Shown: one piece after another, positions 51,547 to 60,066 of the stretch
Layout of the letters: each line of letters begins with the position of its first letter
Position numbering within the stretch: position 1 is the first letter of the stretch
Origin: Roseivirga sp. BDSF3-8
Lineage (GTDB): Bacteria; Bacteroidota; Bacteroidia; Cytophagales; Cyclobacteriaceae
Direction of reading: 5' to 3'
NCBI RefSeq assembly: GCF_041449215.1
Contig: NZ_JBGNFV010000001.1
Location: 4,171,001-4,235,000 of the forward strand
DNA: 64,000 nt
Notes under the pieces: model-generated
Databases searched by the model: none
Told to the model about the DNA's origin: nothing
Seen by the model: the letters and a program-made list of their open reading frames with translations, nothing else
Position numbers and translations under genes: made by a program

Positions 51547-52557
51547 CTATTGATATGGATTAGCTATTTGTCTGAAATAAGCTTTGCTGCTTAATCGCTC
51601 ATTTTCTGCATGATACAGTACTTTAATAGCCAGTAAATGAACGACAGCTCCTTCTTTTTCCACTCCCTTTGTGTTCTGCAATAAGCTGAGTGCCTCACTA
51701 TATCGTTCATCCTGACAAAGCCTCCCGGCAGTATACACTTCTTGTAGCAAATCAATGGCGCGGTGGGGGCTCAGATGACTGAAGCAGTGTATGGCTCTGT
51801 CGGCCTCAACGCCTTTCTCCCCAAGATTGAACTCCAGCCGTACAGGCCCGGTATAAGCGGTTATCAGCCGCTTTGCCAATGAGGCAAATTTACCTGACAA
51901 CTCTGTATCGGGTAGCTCATTGGTGAATCGTTTAACAGTTTCTGCACCTTCGGCCCCGGCAAGTAGCCGGCACTGGTTTCCCGGATTGCGCGAAAGCATG
52001 TAGGAGAAGGTACACCCGAGAGCTGCGACATTATATTCCGAAATAAGGCGCTTCAGGGCAGGTGCTGTTTTGGCTAGGTCAAGTGGCAGGCAGGCAGCCA
52101 GTTTTTCTATTGACCCAAATAAGTCCTCCGGGGATATGCCTCTTCTGAAACCGGCTACGAGGCTGGGGACGGGGTACTTATTATTGTCATTGTGCCCGGC
52201 GATGTCAAATTCCAGCCAGAGGTGTTCCATGTACTCAAAGTCACGGGGGCGATTAACCCAGGCGTGTGCAAGGTTGTCTAATGCGGTATGCACCCCCTTG
52301 CTATAAAGCCCCTCTGTTGTGCATACCCAACGGAGAAACGCGTCTCTCTCCCGGGGCCGGTTTGCTATCAGCACGGAAAGGTCGATGCGTGGCCGGTGAG
52401 ATGACAGGTGCAGTTCGTATACCTGCACGGCAGATAGAAAAGGGGCCAGGGCGGCAGGCATTGCCTGTAACCGCCCTCTGGCTTCTTCTTCTAGCAGATT
52501 TACTACCTGTACAGGAAGCACGTCTGCGCCATTATGACCTTCAGGTGTATCTACCAC
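51547..52557 (-). CDS. Unknown protein coupled to DyP peroxidase
   Basis: 336 residues, starting with GTG at 52557 inside the last codons of the DyP gene (7-base overlap), so it should be translated in coupling with it. No signal peptide, mixed alpha/beta, with motifs I cannot place (YEHLWLEFDIAG-like segment: EHLWLEFDIAGHNDNN; YNVAALGCTFSYML). No family recognised. The obligatory overlap suggests a partner of the peroxidase, for example a maturation or substrate-delivery protein. The kinase gene follows after 69 bases on the same strand. Confidence 0.8.
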   Translation of the reverse strand: MVDTPEGHNGADVLPVQVVNLLEEEARGRLQAMPAALAPFLSAVQVYELHLSSHRPRIDLSVLIANRPRERDAFLRWVCTTEGLYSKGVHTALDNLAHAWVNRPRDFEYMEHLWLEFDIAGHNDNNKYPVPSLVAGFRRGISPEDLFGSIEKLAACLPLDLAKTAPALKRLISEYNVAALGCTFSYMLSRNPGNQCRLLAGAEGAETVKRFTNELPDTELSGKFASLAKRLITAYTGPVRLEFNLGEKGVEADRAIHCFSHLSPHRAIDLLQEVYTAGRLCQDERYSEALSLLQNTKGVEKEGAVVHLLAIKVLYHAENERLSSKAYFRQIANPYQ

Positions 52558-54398
52558 CCCATCAGGAAGTATGGGTCAAACAATACGGAAGCTGTTACCA
52601 GGCTCAACTCATTATACTTCCTGAATTCGTCCAGCGAAAGTTGCCTGATCTGCTCGTTACTGAGGTGGTTAGGTTTGCCGGATATATCCAGGTATACCAT
52701 TACGTAGCCATCTTCTATGGTATAAACATCGTTTGTGTTTACCTTCGTTTCAGATAATACAAGGCGTACGGATGCATGCATATGCAATCCCAGCCATTCC
52801 TGCAGGCAGCCACGGTAGTCTTCACGGAAGTTCTGCAGGTCTTCATCCGATGTCCACAGCTTGGTGACTACATATTGCAGGCGCTGCAGCATAGGGGTAT
52901 TGGTGTTTTCCGGTGCGTTTACATCCTTCAGTTCCTTCAGTCCGGGAATGGAAGGAAAGAAAAAGTACTCGCCCCCCACCATTTTGGTGTGCGCATCGAA
53001 GCTATGGGTAAAGTAATTTTCTTCGTCAAGGTCAAAAGGCAGGTTGCTATGCACCCCATGTTTGTAGGGGAAGGAGTACCTCTGGCGATAGGGCAGGAGG
53101 CCTACTTCCGACTCGGCATATAGCTCCGGGGTGAACTCATAGTCCGATACTTCCGGTTTGTTGCCTATGATGGGATCCACACCGGCCCGGCCTGCAGGTT
53201 CCCATGAGATATTGGCCCATCCGGCCTGCAACTTTTCAAACTGGTTTATGATACTGCTCTGAAAACAACCGAACAGCAGTCCGGTAATCGTGCCTCCCGT
53301 CTCCTGGTTCATTCCCCGGCGCGTTATCGTTGCCTTTGGGTAATAAGGCTCATTGTCCGGCAGGTTCTTGCGCGGGTTCATTTTTCTTATGTGAGCATGA
53401 AAGGGGCATTTTGAGCCGTAGGCATCGTCGCTGAAGTCAAAGGTGTTGTCCTTTGCCCCTTTATTGCCCTCTGGGGTGTCCCGTTTTACTACCGGCGTAC
53501 CGTCTTTGAAGCGGCCGAAGATGTAGGCGCCTGCGAGATCTATTCCATAAGGATCGTTCTCTTTTTTGTTGGCCTTCAGGTTTATCTGTTTACCTATTTC
53601 CTGTATGTCCTTATTGAACCCAAGGGTGTTCAGGTCATATTTTCTGAATACATAATAGCTGCCAAATGTGTGCGGGGCCCGCGTAAGTTCGTCGTTTACC
53701 AGTATCTCATCCAGCGAAGTATCGGGATTGAATATTTCCAGCGGATCCTCCAGGCCTGTGGCCTTCTGCTGCTCCTTCAGGTAAGCTTTCTCATCTTTTT
53801 TAGTAAAGTAAGGGGAGGAAATACCGTCACGGAAGCCAAAGCCGTTGGTCATTTCTACCTGGCCGTCCTTTTTTTGTACGGATCCCAGTTCGGCTATTAC
53901 CACCTCGCCTATACCCAGGACGGCCAGTTTTTCTTCCAGTTTCTGCTTCTCTTTCTTCAGTTTTTTGAGCGAATCGTCTGCCAGCACCAGCACGGCATGG
54001 AGTGTGTCTGCATAGGCTAGTGACTGATCCTCATCACGATCGCCCAGCAGGTGCCTGCGGCCTTTCATTCCTTTCATATAGGCTATGTCGGAGGGTATAG
54101 ACCTGAGGTGCAGGTAGGAATAGCCTTGTGCTGACAGTCCGAAGGTGGTAAACAGGCCTCCATCATGTTTTTTGTCTTTCTTTCTCTTCTTACCATCCTG
54201 TATCTGGTCTTCGGTAGAGGTTATAGTGGGTACAATATCTTCCCTGATCCACTTTTTGACTTCACGCTGTCGCCATTCTCTAAACTTCAGGAAGATGTGG
54301 TATCCATACTGCCTGCCGTGAAATTTCAGTATGTTTCCCTGCAGGTTTTCGTATATCTCTTTGGTCTCGGTTATGTGTTTGTTTTCGCCGCTAATCAT
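52551..54398 (-). CDS. DyP-type heme peroxidase
   Basis: 615 residues from the ATG at 54398; a GTG two codons earlier is an alternative. Numbering here starts at that GTG. The DyP signature GFRDG (190-194, with catalytic Asp193) and the proximal heme ligand in CPFHAHIRKMNPR (His338) are both present, followed by ITRRGM with the distal Arg. TRAPHTFGSYYVFRK precedes the heme pocket as in the family. The length is greater than the usual 300-500 because of Lys-rich insertions near 70-80 and 145-160 and a C-terminal extension, which resembles fungal-type (class V/D) DyPs. There is no Tat or Sec signal, so it is cytoplasmic or encapsulated. DyPs oxidise dyes, phenolics or metals with peroxide. It leads an operon with a 336-residue partner and a sensor kinase system. 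Confidence 0.92.
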   Translation of the reverse strand: MISGENKHITETKEIYENLQGNILKFHGRQYGYHIFLKFREWRQREVKKWIREDIVPTITSTEDQIQDGKKRKKDKKHDGGLFTTFGLSAQGYSYLHLRSIPSDIAYMKGMKGRRHLLGDRDEDQSLAYADTLHAVLVLADDSLKKLKKEKQKLEEKLAVLGIGEVVIAELGSVQKKDGQVEMTNGFGFRDGISSPYFTKKDEKAYLKEQQKATGLEDPLEIFNPDTSLDEILVNDELTRAPHTFGSYYVFRKYDLNTLGFNKDIQEIGKQINLKANKKENDPYGIDLAGAYIFGRFKDGTPVVKRDTPEGNKGAKDNTFDFSDDAYGSKCPFHAHIRKMNPRKNLPDNEPYYPKATITRRGMNQETGGTITGLLFGCFQSSIINQFEKLQAGWANISWEPAGRAGVDPIIGNKPEVSDYEFTPELYAESEVGLLPYRQRYSFPYKHGVHSNLPFDLDEENYFTHSFDAHTKMVGGEYFFFPSIPGLKELKDVNAPENTNTPMLQRLQYVVTKLWTSDEDLQNFREDYRGCLQEWLGLHMHASVRLVLSETKVNTNDVYTIEDGYVMVYLDISGKPNHLSNEQIRQLSLDEFRKYNELSLVTASVLFDPYFLMGW

Positions 54399-54763
54399 AG
54401 CCACATATTAGTTTATTAATAAAATCAGCTATCAATCTTGCGAAAATTTACCTGTCTGCCAATTGGCTGATGCTGAGGCTATGTAAGGAAGTACTTTACT
54501 TAGTGGGTTTAATCAAATTAGTTCTAATGCAGTGTATTTGGCTGACAAATAGAGGTTTATTGATAAAATGCTTAATCTTATTTGTTTTAGGGTTATGGGC
54601 TGAGTAAAGTCAGACTTGTCGTAATATGACTCCTCATATCAGTGGAGTAAATCGGTAAATTCCTGCCATCGTACAATTGCGTAATTTTTTCATGCAGAAA
54701 GTCATAAATCTACTTTTCCGGTAAAAAGTGCTAAGTATAGCTTAAAGCCTGATATATCTCTAT
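54399..54763. other. Intergenic, promoter region of the DyP operon
   Basis: 365 AT-rich bases between two minus-strand genes. No repeat, hairpin or open frame of note. The DyP operon promoter should be in the left part, but no clear TAnnTTTG box stands out. Confidence 0.45.
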
Positions 54764-57736
54764 CTATACCTCCTGCTGGCCTTCCAGTATTTTTTCTCTG
54801 TGCACCATGGGCAATTTGGCCATGTAGCTTACCTCTATCATGGGGTAACCAAAGTCTTCTACCACGCGGCCGCGTATGCGGTAAAAGCCACGACCGCGGA
54901 AGGGGTACTTGTCCACACTGTTGGGAAAGTGCGTGGTATCAAAGACATTGCCCTCGTGGTCCAGAAAGGTGCCGAAGTGCATCAGCTTGCCGTCCTTGGT
55001 GCGGGTGTTTTTCGTGGTGACGAGGTAGCCGGTCAGCTCCACCCGTTTCTTAAGCTTTTTCATCAGGTTTTCGGCTGTGGTGTCGCCCATATACTGGTCT
55101 TCCAGCAGCAGGAAAGGGTCGCAGAGCGTAAAGCCGAGCAGCTCTATTTCGTCAAAGGCATTCATGAGGGGGTGGGCATTCAGTGAGGGTAACTGCCACT
55201 TCCTTGCGGAGGTATCGAAGAGCATGGGTACATGGGCCTTTTGCCGTGGCTTGTTAAAGAAGAGGTGCGCCTCCCATAGCAATTCATTTTTCTGCTTGCC
55301 GGTAAAGCGGAAACCATTCACACGTATCAGTACCAGTAGCTGCTCGAGGCCTATAGGTATGCGCCGCACAAAATCCTCCAGGTTACGGTACGGGCCGTTC
55401 TTCTGGCGTTCCGCCCCGATAGACTGGCCTATACGCGTCTCCAGATTTTTGAGGTGAATGAACCCCAGCCATATAGTATGGCCTGAGATATCTGTGAGGT
55501 AGTCGCTCGTATTTACACACGGTGCCTCAATAGTGGCTCCGGCCATGCGGGCCTCGTGCACATAAAACTCCGTTTTATAAAAGCCCCCGAAGTTATTGAT
55601 TACGCCCACCATAAACTCCAGCGGGTAGTGAGCCTTGAGATAGAGGCTCTGGTAGCTCTCCACCGCAAAGCTGGCTGAGTGGGCCTTGGAGAAAGAGTAA
55701 CCTGAAAAGCTCTCTATCTGCCTCCATACCTCTTTGGCAATCTCTTCCGGGTGGCCTTTTTCGCGGCAATTATCAAAAAAAGCCTGCTCCACCCGCTTAA
55801 ATTCTTTACGGCTTCTGAACTTGCCACTCATGCCCCGCCTCAGTATATCGGCCTCGCCCAGGTCCAGGCCGGCAAAGTGGTGCGCTACTTTCAGCACATC
55901 CTCCTGGTATACCATCACCCCGTGGCTCTCTTTCATGAGTTCTTCCATCTTCGGATGTATGTACTCAAAGTCGTCCGGGTGGTGGTGGCGGTGTATATAT
56001 TCCCTCATCATGCCCGACCGGGCGACGCCCGGCCGGATGATGGAGCTGGCCGCTACCAGTGTGAGGTAGTCCTCACACTGCAGCTTACCCAGCAGCATGC
56101 GCATAGCGGGGCTTTCCACATAAAAACAGCCCATAGTCTGCCCCTTGCGCAATAGCTCTTTTATCTTTTCGTCCTGCTTGAATTCCTTTACGCGGGTGAT
56201 GTCCACCTCTTCCCGGCGATTCGCCTGCACCACATTCACCGTATCTTTGATGTGGCCCAATCCCCGCTGGCTGAGTACGTCATACTTATGTATGCCGATA
56301 TCCTCTGCCGCCAGCATATCAAAGTGCGTGATCGGAAACCCCTTTGGGGGCAGGTCTGTAGCTGTGTAGGCATATATGGGTTCGTCTGTGATCACGATAC
56401 CCCCCGCATGTATGGACAGATTGGCCGGCATGGCTACCAGCCGTTCGCCGTAGCGAAACATGAGGCGTGTGATCTCGTCCCGGTCGTGCATCTCTTCCGG
56501 GTAGGCCACCACCTTATCTATCTCACTTTTAGGCAGGCCGAATACCTTACCTAATTCCCGCAGCACCGAGCGGTCCTGGAAGGTATTGTATGTAGCCAGC
56601 AAGGCTGTGTGCTGTTGGCCATGCCGCTCGAATACGTGATGGATGACCTCGTCCCGTTCCTTCCAGCTAAAGTCTATGTCGAAGTCCGGGGGTGAGGTAC
56701 GGTAAGGGTTCAGAAAGCGCTCGAAGTACAGGTCCAGCTCTATCGGGTCTACATCCGTAATGCCCATACAGTAAGCCACCAGGCTGTTTGCCCCGCTGCC
56801 CCGTCCCACATGGGCAAAGTTGCGATGCTTTGCATACTGGACTATATCGTGTGTGATAAGGAAGTACGCCTCAAAGTTATGCTGACTTATCACCTCCAGT
56901 TCGCGGTGCAAACGGGACATGGCGTAGCTGTCGTACTGTTCGTAGCGCCTGGTAAAACCGTCGAGCGCCAACTGGCGCAGACGGTTATAGTCCTCCTTCT
57001 TGCTGGTTCCGAAGACCTTTTTGTTTTTGCTCTCTCCCAGTGTGAAGTCCAGACGGCACTCCTCTACCATCTCCTGCGTACGCGCTATGATCTGGGGGTA
57101 TTGCCAGTAGTACTGCATTAGCTCCTCCTGCGGATGCATCACCTCGTCCTGCGAGGCCTGCCGGCTCTCTGGCAGCCTGCTCAGCAACAGGTTGCAGTCT
57201 ATGGCGCGCAGCAGGCGATGCAGGTTAAAGCCTGCCTTGTCCCGGAAGGTCACCGGCTGCAGCGCTACCAGTTTATGTACGTAGCTGCGCAGGGGAGAGG
57301 CTGTAAGCCTGTTTACCTCCCGCGGCCGGATGCCGATGTACTCGTTTTCGTACAACTCATCCGGCGCGGGATGCCGCTGCATTGGGTATATCACATAGCA
57401 GTGGTTGAAAAGAGGCGCGCGGCTTGGTAAAGGCTTATCAGTAAGGTTATAATGGCTCAGGTAGCGGTTAGCTTCTTCAAATCCCCCGTTGTTCCGCGCA
57501 ACGACGATATACAACATGTCGTCATTGCGGCGGAACTCTATACCGGCTGCAATCTGCAAGTCAAACTCCGTCCTGTTCTCCTCACAGATCCGCAGCAATT
57601 CGATATAGGCCGAGGTATTGTGTATGTCAGTCACCACCAGTTTGCGAATGCCATGACGCTTAGCTTCCATATACAGCTGCTCCGGTGAGAGCGTACCGTA
57701 TTTGAGGCTGAAGTACGTATGACAATTAAGGTACAT
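54764..57736 (-). CDS. dnaE2: DNA polymerase III alpha subunit homologue (DnaE2/ImuC type)
   Basis: 990 residues from the ATG at 57736 (MYLNCHTYFS); a longer in-frame start at 57769 is unlikely. N-terminal PHP domain (NCHTYFSLKYG; VTDIHNTSAY; AAGIEFRR), then the C-family polymerase core with SGANSLVAYCMGI and the catalytic Asp pair in PPDFDIDFSW, FSGYSFSKAHS in the fingers, and an OB-like C-terminal domain. It is shorter than the replicative DnaE (about 1150). With a Y-family polymerase and S24 regulators nearby, it fits the error-prone DnaE2/ImuC class used in damage-induced mutagenesis. The symbol is assigned by context and length; a second main DnaE elsewhere in the genome is expected. Its promoter lies within an inverted repeat. 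Confidence 0.88.
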   Translation of the reverse strand: MYLNCHTYFSLKYGTLSPEQLYMEAKRHGIRKLVVTDIHNTSAYIELLRICEENRTEFDLQIAAGIEFRRNDDMLYIVVARNNGGFEEANRYLSHYNLTDKPLPSRAPLFNHCYVIYPMQRHPAPDELYENEYIGIRPREVNRLTASPLRSYVHKLVALQPVTFRDKAGFNLHRLLRAIDCNLLLSRLPESRQASQDEVMHPQEELMQYYWQYPQIIARTQEMVEECRLDFTLGESKNKKVFGTSKKEDYNRLRQLALDGFTRRYEQYDSYAMSRLHRELEVISQHNFEAYFLITHDIVQYAKHRNFAHVGRGSGANSLVAYCMGITDVDPIELDLYFERFLNPYRTSPPDFDIDFSWKERDEVIHHVFERHGQQHTALLATYNTFQDRSVLRELGKVFGLPKSEIDKVVAYPEEMHDRDEITRLMFRYGERLVAMPANLSIHAGGIVITDEPIYAYTATDLPPKGFPITHFDMLAAEDIGIHKYDVLSQRGLGHIKDTVNVVQANRREEVDITRVKEFKQDEKIKELLRKGQTMGCFYVESPAMRMLLGKLQCEDYLTLVAASSIIRPGVARSGMMREYIHRHHHPDDFEYIHPKMEELMKESHGVMVYQEDVLKVAHHFAGLDLGEADILRRGMSGKFRSRKEFKRVEQAFFDNCREKGHPEEIAKEVWRQIESFSGYSFSKAHSASFAVESYQSLYLKAHYPLEFMVGVINNFGGFYKTEFYVHEARMAGATIEAPCVNTSDYLTDISGHTIWLGFIHLKNLETRIGQSIGAERQKNGPYRNLEDFVRRIPIGLEQLLVLIRVNGFRFTGKQKNELLWEAHLFFNKPRQKAHVPMLFDTSARKWQLPSLNAHPLMNAFDEIELLGFTLCDPFLLLEDQYMGDTTAENLMKKLKKRVELTGYLVTTKNTRTKDGKLMHFGTFLDHEGNVFDTTHFPNSVDKYPFRGRGFYRIRGRVVEDFGYPMIEVSYMAKLPMVHREKILEGQQEV

Positions 57737-57749
57737 TTGCGTCTGATTT

Positions 57750-57797
57750 GCTAACTGATGACAATGCAAACATAGTTAGCCAAAGCGAGACCAACAA
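57750..57797 (-). promoter_or_regulatory. Promoter and candidate operator of the dnaE-type gene
   Basis: On the minus strand TTG (57795-57797), 20 bases, then TATGTTTG (57767-57774) match the Bacteroidota -33/-7 pattern TTG...TAnnTTTG. GCTAACT (57750-57756) and AGTTAGC (57774-57780) are inverted repeats around the -7 box. The start codon is 31 bases beyond. A repressor bound here would block transcription. Confidence 0.55.
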
Positions 57798-57921
57798 CTA
57801 AAAAAGATAGTAAATACTAATATAATTTGCATTTATTCCTAATCCGGGATAGCATATGAATCAGACGTATATGGTATCCGCTGCAGAGGCCCGGAAACAT
57901 AAAATATACAGGTGGCGGATC

Positions 57922-58107
57922 TTAGCGTGACCGGGGAGGCCTGTGACTGGGTAGGAGACGGATGGCCAGCAAGATAAGCCCTACTGATAGCACAATCTCA
58001 AAAATGGCCCATCCCCAGTAACCCAGTACGAAACCCAGGTAATAAAGGACGGCTACAGATGCCAGTACGATCACCAGCAGAATAAATACGCGGATAAAAT
58101 CTTTCAT
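57922..58107 (-). CDS. Small two-helix membrane protein
   Basis: 61 residues. Two hydrophobic segments: VFILLVIVLASVAVLYYLGF (8-27) and WAIFEIVLSVGLILLAIRLL (33-52), with a basic tail (PSHRPPRSR), so probably two membrane spans with both ends inside. No family recognised. It lies upstream of the dnaE-type gene on the same strand but with a promoter region between. It starts 174 bases from the divergent thioesterase gene. Confidence 0.7.
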   Translation of the reverse strand: MKDFIRVFILLVIVLASVAVLYYLGFVLGYWGWAIFEIVLSVGLILLAIRLLPSHRPPRSR

Positions 58108-58281
58108 GATCAGTTTTTTGATGTTAACTGATTAATTGCTAGCCTGTTGGGTTTTGACAAATTTGGATTTAATCCTTCATTTCTAAACGAAAGATTATTA
58201 TACCCGTTCCTAATAGTATGGCAGCCGATAGAAGATTTTTTTGCTGCGACAACCATTTTTTTGATTTATGATGTAGATGCA

Positions 58282-59007
58282 ATGAAGAAAAAAATACCAG
58301 TCTTCTGTATTCCTTTTGCAGGAGGCAGTGCCTATTCTTTTTCAGCCTGGAAAAATGTAACACCCAGAGGCCTTGAGTTTAAAGGCCTCGAACTCCCCGG
58401 TCACGGTAAGCGAATCCGTGAACCCCTCCTTACCCACTATGAAGATATGGTGGACGATCTGCTGGACCAGATCGAAATACCTATAGATATGCCTTACGTG
58501 ATATATGGCCATAGCCTTGGCGCTATGCTTGCCTATCATGTGGTGCAGAGGCTGCAGGAGCGGGGATATAAGCTGCCCATGTATCTGGTAGTAAGTGGCC
58601 GCAGGGGACCCTCAGTAGAACTTACTAACAGGAGTAAGTACCAGTTGCCCCAGAAGGAGTTTTATAATATGCTGAAGCGTGAGAACGGCGCTCCGCGTGA
58701 GGTGCTGGAAGACCCTGAGATGATGACGTACTTCGAGCCTATTTTACGGGCAGATTACAAGGCCTCCGAAACGTATGAGCATCCGGATATGCCCATGCTG
58801 AGAGTGCCGATACTGGCTATGGCGGGCGATGATGAAGAAGCTACGCTGACTGAAGTAAAGGCTTGGCAGGCAGAAACATCTACCCCTATTGTAGTAAAGC
58901 AGTTTCCCGGACATCACTTCTTTATATTTGAGAATAAAGAAAAAGTAATGAGGCTTATGGCTAACACGCTACAGCATGAGCTGAGCGCACGCCATCCGGA
59001 GTTATAG
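58282..59007 (+). CDS. Type II thioesterase (alpha/beta hydrolase)
   Basis: 241 residues from the ATG at 58282 (MKKKIPVFCIPFAGGSAYSF); the longer open frame upstream is AT-rich noncoding. The protein has the TEII/GrsT pattern: FAGGSAYSFSAW near the start, LELPGHGKRI, the nucleophile elbow GHSLGA, a catalytic Asp in MAGDDEE, and a catalytic His in FPGHHFF. Such enzymes release stalled or mis-primed intermediates from the carrier proteins of NRPS or PKS lines. No such assembly line is in the window, so this is an orphan copy. It ends at a terminator shared with the convergent regulator gene. Confidence 0.9.
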   Translation: MKKKIPVFCIPFAGGSAYSFSAWKNVTPRGLEFKGLELPGHGKRIREPLLTHYEDMVDDLLDQIEIPIDMPYVIYGHSLGAMLAYHVVQRLQERGYKLPMYLVVSGRRGPSVELTNRSKYQLPQKEFYNMLKRENGAPREVLEDPEMMTYFEPILRADYKASETYEHPDMPMLRVPILAMAGDDEEATLTEVKAWQAETSTPIVVKQFPGHHFFIFENKEKVMRLMANTLQHELSARHPEL

Positions 59008-59026
59008 ACAGATAATATTCAGAGAG

Positions 59027-59065
59027 AAAGCGGCCTGTCGGGAAAAACCTCCCGGCAGGCCGTTT
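59027..59065. terminator. Bidirectional terminator between convergent genes
   Basis: CGGCCTGTCGGGA (59031-59043) pairs with TCCCGGCAGGCCG (59050-59062) with one G:T wobble, flanked by AAAG and TTT. It lies between the thioesterase stop and the regulator stop and can serve both. Confidence 0.85.
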
Positions 59066-59891
59066 ATGTTTTATCCGCTGATTTCTTCAGCTCCATCACC
59101 TCAGTGCGTAGCTCGTCTACCTGCGTTTTCATACCTAATATGGTTTTCATCAGGCTGGCCGGATTAGAAGCTATATTCAGGCTTATCTTCATGCGGAGAT
59201 GCCACATTTCGGCCACATCTTTGAAAGGGACCTCTTTAGAAGGGTAGTTATCATTGTCCGGCGTAAGCAGGAGTATCTGCTTGTCCGGGTGCAGCCGCAC
59301 GCGTCGTATAAGCACTTCGTCATCTGTCACTACTATGTGCACATGACCTTCCTTTAGTGCCCGGGGCCAGGTATCATAACGGCGCCCCATGGCGTAGTCA
59401 AATGGCATCAGTGTGCCGGACATGCTATCGTCTTCCACCTGGAACATCCGCTGCTCGCCCATGCTCGTGATTTCTTCCGGAAGGCTCACCTGGGGGAGCT
59501 TATGCAGGAAATCTTCATGGTCGCTCAGTTTAGGATACACATTCATAGCATCCATATTTACCAGCAGTATGGCCTGGTGGTCTTTATCCGGGCGTACGGC
59601 ATCCGGCTTAAACATTTTGTCTTCCATTGCCTGTGACTGACCGGAAGTGGTCCGGTACTTATACTGTTCCAGGTAAAAGCCGTCGCCCTCCTCATTATCG
59701 TCGAATAGCCAGTTTAAGTCTATTCCTTTCTCATTCAGAAAGCGAATGTACTTTATAGGGATAAAGGTTTTCTTTCCATTTTCCAGCAGGCTTACGTCTC
59801 GTTGCGTTATACCCGTCTGTTCGGCCATCTGTACTTGTTTCAGACCGATTATCTTCCTGATTGCCCTTAGCTTGTTGAAGATCTCTGACAT
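59064..59891 (-). CDS. XRE-S24 regulator with degenerate peptidase site
   Basis: 275 residues. N-terminal XRE helix-turn-helix (1-65; IGLKQVQMAEQTGITQRDVSL in two parts IGLKQVQMAEQTG and ITQRDVSLLENG), then an S24/LexA-type C-terminal domain (105-220). Ser156 (DDSMSG) is in the nucleophile place, but the Lys base is replaced by Arg196 in VLIRRV, and the place of the Ala-Gly cleavage site reads M116-N117. So unlike the paralogue at 61785 it should not autocleave. A coiled coil (250-275) ends the protein. Upstream lie two copies of GCTTATTATAYGTTT (59903-59917 and 59945-59959), possible operators. It faces the same direction as the dinB-like gene. Confidence 0.88.
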   Translation of the reverse strand: MSEIFNKLRAIRKIIGLKQVQMAEQTGITQRDVSLLENGKKTFIPIKYIRFLNEKGIDLNWLFDDNEEGDGFYLEQYKYRTTSGQSQAMEDKMFKPDAVRPDKDHQAILLVNMDAMNVYPKLSDHEDFLHKLPQVSLPEEITSMGEQRMFQVEDDSMSGTLMPFDYAMGRRYDTWPRALKEGHVHIVVTDDEVLIRRVRLHPDKQILLLTPDNDNYPSKEVPFKDVAEMWHLRMKISLNIASNPASLMKTILGMKTQVDELRTEVMELKKSADKT

Positions 59892-59902
59892 TGTAATCCG
59901 TT

Positions 59903-59959
59903 GCTTATTATACGTTTAGATCGATGGTTAGCTTCCGGTTATTAGCTTATTATATGTTT
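59903..59959 (-). promoter_or_regulatory. Repeated operator-like word upstream of the XRE-S24 gene
   Basis: GCTTATTATACGTTT (59903-59917) and GCTTATTATATGTTT (59945-59959) differ at one base and are 42 bases apart, both just upstream of the 59891 start. The spacing of four helical turns fits cooperative binding of a regulator, perhaps the gene's own product. Confidence 0.45.
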
Positions 59960-60066
59960 TTTTCCAGCTTATTTACGTGCATAGCCGGATTTAAACAGTC
60001 AAGATATGGATTTTCATTTGATTTAAATGAAAGTTTCTGCTCCATTCTTTCTTTTTGGCACGTACG

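Noticed and set aside
58147-58281. 45-residue N-terminal extension of the thioesterase
   Set aside because: AT-rich, unlike family members, and the ATG at 58282 starts exactly at the conserved first strand (KKIPVFCIPFAGG).
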